From positions 276,837,871 to 276,901,870 of the forward strand of contig CM061141.1 in the NCBI GenBank assembly GCA_030789695.1: DNA of 64,000 nt. Direction: 5' to 3'. Both the position numbers and the translations under genes were made by a program. The stretch is from Scilla litardierei. Lineage: Eukaryota > Streptophyta > Magnoliopsida > Asparagales > Asparagaceae. This document shows, piece by piece, positions 46,282 through 55,486 of the stretch (position 1 is its first letter; each line of letters opens with the position of its first letter). Under the pieces are notes generated by a model. It was not told the DNA's origin, searched no databases, and saw only the letters and a list, made by a program, of their open reading frames with translations.

Positions 46282-48078
46282 TCAAAGTCCATTAATAGCC
46301 CCATCTAGAGCACGAATGCTCTGAACTAGAGTGTCTGGGGGTGGTGGAGCAGAGGGACGCACAGGTCGAACAGGTGAGGTACGGGGATGTCTCTGGCGGG
46401 CAGTGTAGGTGACGCGGCCAGTAGGAAAGTGTGGAAGGGGTGATGTGCTTACTACGGGATGCCCAGCCTCGGTGTGAGGCTGGGACGCAGGCTGGGTCGA
46501 AGCAGCAGCATCAGAGGTAGAAGGCAAAATGGGTGATGAGGCAGCAGGAGAGGTCAGTGACGCAGAAGTGGGGACAGAAGTCATGACACTCTCGGTAAAG
46601 ACAGCGGCAGTGGGGTCAGAAGGGCCGACGGCCGATGTGGCCGTGGACAAAAGTGAGGTCAGGACTGCCACTGCGGCAGTAAAGGAGGTCTCGCCGCTCT
46701 CTAAAATGGTGGTGGGACACTCGTGGCTCCGAGAGGTGATAGGCTCGACGGACATAGGCTCGGTGGTGGTGGTGGTGGTGGTGGTGGTGGACGGCTCAGC
46801 CAAGGTGCTCCTGATACTGACAGAAGTGTGGACAGAGGTGTCGGGAGGTGCAGACAGTGCAGGTGCAGGCTGAGGGATCACGGGGTCAACAGGTGGTGCA
46901 GGGGGTGCCTGCTCAGCATCATCAACCTCAAGTACGTAGGCAGCGGGGATAAGGAGATCCATCGCTGGAATCCAGTCCCCGTGAGCCGGTCCAATGTGTG
47001 TCTGAGCGGGGCTCGGAAGAACCATATAGTCAGCACTAAAGGGACCGTGCAACCACACCCAGTGCATGCGACCGTGGGGACGAAGCATCTTCATCCGGGC
47101 CATAACATCTATCAAAAGTGAAGTGGGGCCCGGAGCTCGACGCAATTCGTCAGGTAGGTCCACGCCGGTCATAAGGGCCAGAAGTGTGATCAGACCGCCG
47201 CAACAAATAGGTGAGCAAGCGCTCACCGAAATGATGATGTGGTCTAAAAACCAACTAGCAATGTCGATCTCGACGACGGGGACCAGGTCGTCGCTACCCC
47301 TGTCTAGAACCCTAGGGCGAGTCATCGCATAGAGCATGTAGAGCTCTGGCGTAGACATGGTCCCGGGCTCGTACCTCGCTAGGAAAGTAGTCGCCATGAG
47401 GCGCTGTGCAATGCGGAGGCAGGGGTGCAGGATAGCTGAGGCCTTGGCCCTACTAGGGTCAAAGGCAAGTGGGGATCCCGTGATCCGTGTCCAGAAGGTG
47501 GAGGTGTCGAACAACGGGGGTGGGATGTGCGTGGGAGCGTAGGCACGGTCAGGGACTGGGAAAGCGGGCCACTGGAAGAATGCTCTAAGCATGTCGAGAG
47601 TGATCTCACACTCTCGATCCATCAAACGGAAGGAGCATCCTCCAGGGGTCCGGTCAATAGAGCTCAAGACCTCTAGTGTCGGTTGGATGTAAGTATCCGC
47701 CGACACCGACAAAAAATCACGCCATCCCACGTTGTCGTACAACATGAGAAGCCCATTGAGTACCCATAGGCAGTCAAGGTCAGCTAAGTGTGCGAACCTA
47801 GATGGTACTATTGATCGATGGCAGATACGCTCGAACCTGGTGCGGTGTGCGTCATTTCGAAACGTAATCCCCATCGGCTCGACGGCGGGAGCAGGTTGAG
47901 GGACAGGATCATCAGGGATAGGCTGTGTATGTGGCGGTGGCGGTGGCGGGCTAGGTGGAGGGGAGTCCTCCCTAGAGTGAGAGGGACCGGGATCATCGGT
48001 CCTCTTTCGCTTTCGAAGAGGCTCCCCGTGTACGTGTCCTAGTGCGCGGCAGCATGTGTGCCGCGAGACGTGTCCCAA
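46282..48078 (-). CDS. Gypsy-C ORF2: Athila ORF1-like protein (598 codons open)
   Basis: The best-preserved copy of the second ORF; function unknown. The core (about residues 70-370) has GITFRNDAHRTRFERI, SRFAHLADL, NVGWRDFLSV, PTLEVLSSI, CSFRLMDRECEITLDMLR, MATTFLARYEPGTMSTPELY and SPICCGGLITLLALMTG. A Pro-rich stretch precedes it and a Ser/Thr/Pro-rich tail with nine Thr in a row follows. The first 20 or so residues are probably out of frame: the equivalent of the Gypsy-A start (MLPRTRTRTRGASSK, at about 48036) is in another frame. After the TGA at 46282 the frame continues to a natural stop at 46081. No signal peptide or membrane helix is evident. Confidence 0.75.
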   Translation of the reverse strand: MGHVSRHTCCRALGHVHGEPLRKRKRTDDPGPSHSREDSPPPSPPPPPPHTQPIPDDPVPQPAPAVEPMGITFRNDAHRTRFERICHRSIVPSRFAHLADLDCLWVLNGLLMLYDNVGWRDFLSVSADTYIQPTLEVLSSIDRTPGGCSFRLMDRECEITLDMLRAFFQWPAFPVPDRAYAPTHIPPPLFDTSTFWTRITGSPLAFDPSRAKASAILHPCLRIAQRLMATTFLARYEPGTMSTPELYMLYAMTRPRVLDRGSDDLVPVVEIDIASWFLDHIIISVSACSPICCGGLITLLALMTGVDLPDELRRAPGPTSLLIDVMARMKMLRPHGRMHWVWLHGPFSADYMVLPSPAQTHIGPAHGDWIPAMDLLIPAAYVLEVDDAEQAPPAPPVDPVIPQPAPALSAPPDTSVHTSVSIRSTLAEPSTTTTTTTTTEPMSVEPITSRSHECPTTILESGETSFTAAVAVLTSLLSTATSAVGPSDPTAAVFTESVMTSVPTSASLTSPAASSPILPSTSDAAASTQPASQPHTEAGHPVVSTSPLPHFPTGRVTYTARQRHPRTSPVRPVRPSAPPPPDTLVQSIRALDGAINGL

Positions 48079-49269
48079 CCAAATAAATACAGCGACGTGC
48101 TAAATGATGGAACGAGTGTACCTGAACACGCCGTGAGAGCAATACGTAGTGCGTGCAAAGAGACGCCTCCACAGCGAAGCTCAATGCGCGTCCAAAAGCT
48201 CCCCAAAGCTCCCCAAGCTAGCCTGCAAATCAAACGATCAAATCAGCAAATAATATTCAATATATATGGGGAAGATGGGGGATAATAGATAGCTATAAAA
48301 ATTAATTTGTATTTTAGGCTCAACAGGCGTACGGATCAAGAGAAACGGGGAGAAACAGGGCGTTTTGGGGCAAAACGGGGTGATTGGAGGCGGTGGCGGC
48401 CGGCGTCGACGAGGGGGGTGGCGGCAGGTCGTCGGCAGGGCACAGGTAGGCGATCGCCGGTGAAGGGGGGTCGAATCAGGCGCGGGACGAGTAGCAGTGG
48501 CCGAGGGAGCTCAAGCGGCTGCGTGCTAGGGCGCGATTTGGGATTTTTTTGTGTTTCGATTTTCTCGCAGCCCGCAGCGCATTTATATAGGAATTGTTAC
48601 GACTCGGCCGAGTGACAATGTCACTTGGCCGAGTGCGTAAACGAAAAAGAATTTCAAAAATTTCCTTGCCACTTACGACTCGGCCGAGTGGCTTTGTCTC
48701 ACTCGGCCAAAGGGAGAAACTCCACTCGACCGAGTGGCTCTGCCACTCAGCAATATTAAGCTAGGAGGGTATCTGTTTCACTCGGCCGAGTGACAAGTCA
48801 CTCGCCCGAGTGGTAATTAAAACTAAAACTTACATAAATTAACAGAGAGTTGGTCCGCAGAAACTTCCCTGATTGGTACTCCACTCGGCCGAGTGGAGTC
48901 TTTGCTCGGCCGAGTGGCATAAGCCACTCGGCCGAGTGACATGCTGTTTTCTGCATCGGCTCTCCGTTTTTGCTCTGGTTTCTATTTTTCTTCCTCCATT
49001 CTGTTTCTTCCTCCTCCTAAGGCCTGAACGCGTTCCTGGGGCGCTCTTCCTTGCCTCGATCATCCTCCATATGATTGATCTCCCTTTCTCCTTCTCCTGT
49101 CATGAAAAATAAGACCAGTTGTCACGATTTTCATAGACAAAAAATTCTAAAAACTGACAAAAGGCTAAATCAAAAATGAGAATCAAATAAAAACAACGCA
49201 AAAACCGTCGGGTTGCCTCCTGACAAGCGCTCGTTTAAGGTCATGAGCTCGACCCCTTAAGATATTCGT
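48079..49269 (-). promoter_or_regulatory. Pol-ORF2 spacer of Gypsy-C: candidate internal promoter
   Basis: Reading the minus strand from pol: about ten CTCGGCCGAG-type palindromes (48950-48600), then a clear TATATAAAT box (48581-48589), a GC-rich leader (about 48540-48360), an AT-rich stretch and a splice-acceptor-like TTTGATTTGCAG ending at 48223, then the ORF2 leader. The order copies that of the LTR U3 and of the Gypsy-A spacer. No coding region is supported. Confidence 0.6.
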
Positions 49270-52200
49270 TTAGCTCGCGATATTGGGCGCATACGAGATG
49301 CACCCATCAAACTTGCAGGGAAGGCCGCTTGGATTTGGGTCATGATGATCATCGGTCTTCCTCGACGCCTCCTCATCTTGGATAATCTTGGGGGATAAGT
49401 CCCCCAAGCTAGAGCTTGTTCCTATCTTCTTCTTGGCCGGTGACACCGACCTTCCATTCGGTGGAGCTTTCTTCGAATTCTTGGCCTTTGAGAGCTTGCA
49501 AAGCTCTCGTATTCTTGCGACATCAGCGTCGCCTTCATCACCATTCGTGGAGCTATCTGGAGGGTCCTCCAACTTCTCTTCTTCGCCCGAAGCTCGGACT
49601 TCTTCGAAGCCGTCGTCATGGAGCGCACCAATAGAGTGGGGGATTGCTTCTTCAATAACTTTATCGAGAAGATACGAAAGATCGTGGGGGCGTCCCTTGA
49701 GTAGGTATACGCAATTCACTTCACCGGAGGGGACTCCTTCGGAATAATGCTTGAGCCATTGTCCATTCACCTTGAATATGGCTCCGTCTTTCCCTTCCAA
49801 TTCAAAAGCTCCTCCCGGTTGTATATGCTTAATGGTGAATGGTCCGGACCATCGCGATCTCAATTTTCCGGGAAAGAGGCAGAGCCGGGAATTGAATAGG
49901 AGGACTTAATCTCCGACCTTGAAGTCCGTGACTGTGATGCGTGCGTCGTGAAGGATTTTAGTCCTTTCCTTATAAATCCTTGCGCTCTTATAAGCATCAC
50001 GTCTAATCTCATCAAGCTCATTAATGTCTAAGAGTCGCCTCACCGCCGCACTCTTGTAGTCATAGTTGAATGTCTTAATAGCCCAATATGCGCGGTGCTC
50101 CAACTCTACCGGCAAATGACAAGCCTTCCCATAAACAATTCGGTACGGTGTGGTGCCAATAGGAGTGTGAAAGACCGTACGATAAGCCCATAGTGCATCG
50201 TTCAATTTCATTGACCAATCTTTTCTAGATCTATCTACGGTCTTTTCTAGAATTTGCTTGATTTCTCGGTTCGACACCTCCACTTGGCCACTCGTTTGGG
50301 GATGGAATGCCATGCCAACTCTATGATTCACCCCATATCTTTTCAACATGGCTTCAAATTTGTTCTCTATAAAGTGGCTTTCCCCATCGCTTATCAAAGT
50401 ACGAGGTACTCCAAAGCGTGGGAAGATGTTTTGCTTGAAAAACTTGGATACCACCCTCGCATCATTAGTAGGGGTCGTAATGGCTTCCACCCATTTAGAG
50501 ACGTAGTCCACGGCTAGTAAGATATACTTGTTTCCCTTGCTTAACAGAAAAGGTCCCATGAAGTCCACTCCCCAACAATCGAATAGCTCAATTTCTAGAA
50601 TGGGCCTCATCAGCATCTCGTTTCGCCTTGATATATTCCCGGTCCTTTGTCATCGATCGCATCCCTTGACGAAGTCATGCGTATCCTTGAACATGGTCGG
50701 CCAAAAGAATCCGCATTGCAATATCTTGGCGGTGGTCTTAGATGAGGCGTGATGTCCCCCGCATGGCATTCCATGGCAATGCAAGATGATCGACATGGCC
50801 TCCTCCTTGGAAACACATCTCCGAATAACACCATCCTTGCAAATCTTGAAGAGATACGGATCTTCCCAAAAATAATTTCGGACTTCGTGCATAAACCTCC
50901 TCTTTTGTTGCGTGGGCATTCCGCATGGTTTTATCCCACAAGCCAAATAATTGACGAAATCCGCATACCAAGGCACCTCTCCGGGTCTTACGGCGAATAG
51001 CCTTTCACCGACAAAGGTGTCATCAATTGGCAAGCTCTCATCCTCCTCACCGCGAACAAGCCTAGATAAGTGGTCCGCCACAACGTTGTTCGTTCCCTTC
51101 TTGTCTCTAATCTCCAAGTCAAATTCTTGCAACAAAAGTATCCATCTTATCAATCTTGGTTTTGCCTCTTTCTTGCTTAGAAGATACTTCAATGCCGCAT
51201 GGTCGGTGTGGACAATAACCTTGGATCCAAGGAGGTAGGAACGGAACTTCTCGATGGAGTAGACAACCGCTAAAAGCTCTTTCTTGGTGGTAGTATAATT
51301 TTTCTACGCGTCGTCCAATGTCTTGCTAGCATAGAATATAGCAGAAGCTTCTTGTATTTCCTTTGTCCTAGCACCGCTCCGATGGCTTGGTCACTTGCAT
51401 CACACATGAGCTCGAAGGGAAGGCTCCAATCCGGCGGTTGTATGATGGGGGCGGAGATGAGTGCTTCCTTCAATGTATTAAATGCTTGCAAGCACTCTCC
51501 TGAAAAGACAAAGGGGGCATCTTTAGCAAGTACGGAAGTGAGTGGTCGGGCAATTAGGGCAAAGTCTTTGATAAAGCGACGATAAAACCCCGCATGACCA
51601 AGGAAGCCTCTAATGCCCTTTACATTAATATGAGGAGGGAGTTTTTCGATTACCTCAACTTTCGCCTTATCAACCTCAATCCCTCTAGAGGACACAAGAT
51701 GCCCAAGCACTATCCCCTCGGTGACCATAAAATGACATTTTTCCCAATTAAGGGTGAGATTGTTTTGTTGGTATCGTTTGAGGACTTTTGTAAGATTAGC
51801 CAAACAAGAATCAAACTCACTTCCACACACACAAAAATCATCCATGAAGACTTCCGTAATATTTTCAATGTAATCAGAAAAGATTGATGTCATGCATCTT
51901 TGAAAAGAAGAGGGAGCATTGCAAAGTCCAAAGGGCATTCTACAATAGGCATATGTACCATAAGGACATGTGAAAGTGGTCTTTTCTTGGTCGTCTTCAT
52001 GCAAGGGAATTTGAAAGAACCCCGAATACCCATCCAAATAACAAAAGTATTTATGTTTAGCAAGGCGTTCAAGCATTTGATCAATGAAGGGTAATGGGTA
52101 ATGGTCTTTCCTCGTGGCTTTATTTAGCTTCCTATAGTCAATGCACATTCGCCATCGACGGTGCATGTAGAAATGGATTCTCCCTTATCGTTTTTTACAA

Positions 52201-53143
52201 CGGTCATTCCCTCTTTTTTTGGAACAACGTGAACGGGGCTAACCCACCGGCTATCAGAGATAGGGTAAATAATGTCGGCTTCGAGTAACTTAAGAATTTC
52301 TTTCTTAACCGACTCCTTCATGTTGGGGTTCAACCACCTTTGAGGCTCTATCGAGATGGCTTCAGTGTTTTCCAAGTGGATTCTATGCGTGCAAAGCCTA
52401 GGGCTTATTCCTTTATGGTCAGAGATGGTGTAGCCAAGCACATCTTTGTGACTCCTAAGAACATCTAAGAGTCTTTCTAGTTGATCATGGTTGAGGTGGG
52501 CATTAACAATAACCGGGTAGGTCAATTTATTACCCAAGAAAGCGTACCTTAGATTTGGTGGTAATTGTTTAAGCTCTACCTCAGGTGGCGCTGTGCCCTC
52601 TACTTCCTCTCCTTGTGTAAGCTTGATTTCCCCTGCAACATCTGGGTTTAGTTCTTTCTCCTTGAGTGGGCTCCTCCAAGCCGACTCGGATTCACTTATC
52701 GGTGAGGACAGTGCATCGGAATAGACGCTGCACGATTCTGCGTGGGCATCGATGGGATCGCCATTGTGCTCCGGTCCAAGCCTGGGATCAAGAGATGAGT
52801 CAGTGAGTTCACAAAAATAAGAGTAAGGGTCGTAGAGTGTACTTCCCTGAATCTCGGCTTGATCAATGGATTCCTCGGAAGAGTAGTACTCTTCAATGCA
52901 TGTTCCGCCCTTTTCAAAATATAACTTGACGTCCCTCACATCAACTCTGATGTTGCCCTCAATAGTCCCTTCTGGGGAGATTTGATCCATCACATAAATG
53001 GCAAATTGTTGCTCAATGGGGTCCTCGATATCAACGGCGAATGCCCCGATGGCATGGACCTCATCAACAAATTCTTTAAGAAGGCTCGCAAAGGAGTCAT
53101 CATCTCCCAGGCTTGACTCAGTCATTAACATTGCCTCCCCCAT
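49270..53143 (-). pseudogene. pol: Gypsy-C pol: RT, RNase H, integrase without gag or protease
   Basis: Starts MGEAMLMTESSLGDDDSF at 53143, 145 bp inside the primer site. An acidic N-terminal segment (about 200 residues, aligned with Gypsy-A) leads into [22 protein letters not shown] four-base deletion near 52135 shifts the frame. RT (FMDDFCVCGSEFDS) follows, then another frame change with a stop near 51300, RNase H (51192), and integrase with a TGA in its zinc finger (50630). The core is [29 protein letters not shown] at 49906 is followed by the C-terminal domain and the conserved tail ending [11 protein letters not shown]. Gly-Glu replaces Gly-Gly after the second Asp of the core. Confidence 0.92.
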
Positions 53144-53288
53144 GTTCCTATTAAGATCTTATGGATAAATCTGGGAAAACAAGTAAATTGGGCAGCAAAC
53201 AGAGTCAAAAAGGAAAAATAAATAAAGATGGATAGATAGATGGTGAACGATAACCGGGTGATCAAAATCAAAAACCGTCAAATGCACC

Positions 53289-53306
53289 TCCCCGGCAACG
53301 GTGCCA
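53289..53306 (-). promoter_or_regulatory. Gypsy-C primer binding site (tRNA-Asp type)
   Basis: The minus strand reads TGGCACCGTTGCCGGGGA, one base (A for G) from the usual Athila site, five bases inside the LTR. Confidence 0.88.
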
Positions 53307-53311
53307 AAACT

Positions 53312-55123
53312 TGATCGCGCCCCGGTATGCACACACACCCGGGACAAGCGACTCGTAGTCTTACCGCAAGCGCACGATGTAGTGGCGAGCGGGTATCGAA
53401 CTCAGGGAGGAACAATGACAGTGTCTTCTTCTAATCACCTAGCTATCGAAATTGTCAAGAATAATTTGGGATAAAATTGTCACAATCGTTCGTATATCGA
53501 TAGAAATATCAATGAAATGAAGCGCCTAGGGATAGGGAATCCCCGCTACGAACCGTATCTCATCGATGTGATTCGTAGGTTACATCATTGCTAGACTTGA
53601 ATTTTAGGTGAACTAGTCGCAACTAAATGTAGAACCAAGCTCACGCTCTCGTGCTATTGCCGGTCTATAGCAAACCTAGGTTAGGGCCCAATCTCTTGCA
53701 AACCCTAACTTAAGCCGCTAGCGTGAAGAACGACATCATCGTTCAACTGTATATCGAGCCCACTCTCGTGCAAACTCGAGCTACGACTTAGGTTGAGATA
53801 GTTCCTACCCGTCCAATCTCTTGCAAACGGGTATTTGTATAGAATTACGATTGAAAACCCTAGCTTTGGCCCAATCTCTTGCAAACCAATTCTAGAGAAG
53901 TCCAATCGTAAATCTAAATCGAATTTCAAGGGCTTCCTATCAATTGGGACCCAATCTCTTGCAAATCCCAATCAATATGAATCCCTAGCAATCCGTAATT
54001 AATCAATCCCAACCTAACCCTAATCAATTCTAGCAAGAATTTCACCAATTCATCACCATTCAGAAATAGGGTTCATAGGATTCATCCCTATGCCCTAAGA
54101 CGATAAAACTACTCACTAATCATCATGCAATTCATAAGAAATTCAATAGCAAAATCAACACAATTCATTGCAATAGAGAAATTATCAACAAAAATAGAGT
54201 TTTTGATAAGAAAAGAGACAAACCAATGAGAATCCAATAGCATCCAACAAAAGTCCCCTTTCTAATCTCTCAAAAAGCCTAAATCTAATTACCTAAAAAG
54301 CTCTCTAAAAAGGCTGCAAAAAGTATCAAAAAGTTCCCCCAAACTAGGGCAAAAACTGGGTTTAAATACCCCTCAAAATCGCCCAAAAAATCGTGACAAA
54401 AATGCCCCTGCGCAGCCCAGCAATCGTAGTTTACGCCGCAGGCGGGGCGGCTCACTCAACCGAGTGACAAATGTCACTCGGCCGAGTGACAAACCCTGTA
54501 AATTTACAGTAAGTTGGGACTTTTCGGGGGTCTGTCTTCGGGAGTGACTCGGCCGAGTGGATCTACTCACTCGGCCGAGGGGCATTTCTTGCTCGGCCGA
54601 GTCGGAACCGTCAAAAGCCTGTACATTTACAGTAAGTCGGCCTCTTTTGAAGTGGATTTTCCCATGCCACTCGGGTGAGGGGATTTCCATGCTCGGCCGA
54701 GTGGACTATCGTCACTCGGCCGAGTGCACGCCGATTTCATTCTGTTGATGCGTGTCCGGTCTGGTCGACCGAGTGGTCTTCTTGCTCGGCCGAGTGGGTG
54801 GTTTACTCGGCCGAGTGAGATGCTGCAGATGCCCAATCTTCATCTTTTCGCTTCCTCGTCACTCCTACGACGTTCCTTCTTCTTCCACTCGTCTTCCATC
54901 GCCGAATAGCCCTCGAAAGAGCTTTGGGTGACACTTCGGAGTGGGTGCAAATCCTCTTGATCTCAAAATACTACGAATCGCTCCATATCTCCTAAAATAC
55001 GAAAAAAAACAAGAGATCGTGAAAAGCATCGCAATATTGTCGAATAATAGTGAAAAACGCGATATGAGCGATCAAAGTGGCATGCAAACATCCAGAAAAA
55101 GGGTGTAAAATATGGAGAGATCA
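53312..55123 (-). repeat. Gypsy-C 5' LTR (1812 bp)
   Basis: Partner of 33529-35333, with a few small indels and substitutions. It includes the hairpin array (about 53675-53975), a TATA-like box (about 54360-54368) and palindromes (about 54455-54820). Its outer end reads GGAGAGATCA instead of GGAGCGATCA. Confidence 0.93.
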
Positions 55124-55486
55124 TCCAATAATGTCACAAAGGATAATGGAAGCCGACCCCCTCCGTCGTACCCCCAGAGGCTAGCGTTGGATAAAATAGA
55201 GAAGAAATATTCCAAGTTTACGGAGCTTCTGAAGGGCATCCAGCTCAACATCCCATTCATGAATGCCATTACAGAAATTCCCATTTATGCAAAGTTTCTA
55301 AAGGACCTCATCACAGGGAAGAGGAAGCATAAGGAGATAAAGCTTATGGAGGACTCTACCTCCATTATAAAGAATCATTTCCGAGTAAGCTACAGGATCC
55401 GGGAAGTTTCACGGTCCCATGTTCAATTGGAGGTACTCCCATCAACCGTGCTTTGATCGATCTGGGAGCAAGCATCAGCTTGATGC
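55124..55486 (+). pseudogene. gag-pro: Gypsy-B gag end and protease start, after the Gypsy-C insertion
   Basis: Continues the Gypsy-B frame across the insertion: a linker then KFTELLKGIQLNIPFMNAI and YAKFLKDLITGKRK, typical of the Athila gag-protease link. After a frame change around 55385, another frame reads DPGSFTVPCSIGGTPINRA and LIDLGASISLM. This is the aspartic protease active site in its plant Athila form (DLGAS). Copia-V interrupts it right after this site. Confidence 0.88.

Larger units (their letters stand above)
33529..55123 (-). mobile_element. Gypsy-C: gag-less Athila-type element, split by Copia-IV
   Basis: Minus strand. 5' LTR 53312-55123, primer site, pol (53143-49270), spacer, ORF2 (48078-46081), 3' region (to 44743, then 35920-35334 beyond Copia-IV) and 3' LTR 35333-33529. 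Without Copia-IV it is about 12.77 kb, close to Gypsy-A (12.96 kb), and has the same gene order and the same absence of gag and protease. Sequence divergence from Gypsy-A is considerable, so the two are separate subfamilies. Target duplication is CCCAA/TCCAA. Confidence 0.93.
30011..55486 (+). mobile_element. Gypsy-B: Athila-like element with gag and protease, split by Gypsy-C
   Basis: Plus strand. It comprises a 5' LTR (30011-31705), primer site, gag (31867-33528), a 21.6-kb Gypsy-C insertion (33529-55123), and more gag plus the protease start (55124-55486). It is then cut by Copia-V. Target duplications around Gypsy-C are CCCAA (33524-33528) and TCCAA (55124-55128), one mismatch. Removing Gypsy-C restores one continuous frame across the junction, which proves the nesting. 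RT, integrase and the 3' LTR, if present, lie outside the window. Confidence 0.88.

Noticed and set aside
46755..46790. GGT triplet run as a separate microsatellite of interest
   Set aside because: It encodes a Thr run in the ORF2 tail, common in low-complexity tails.
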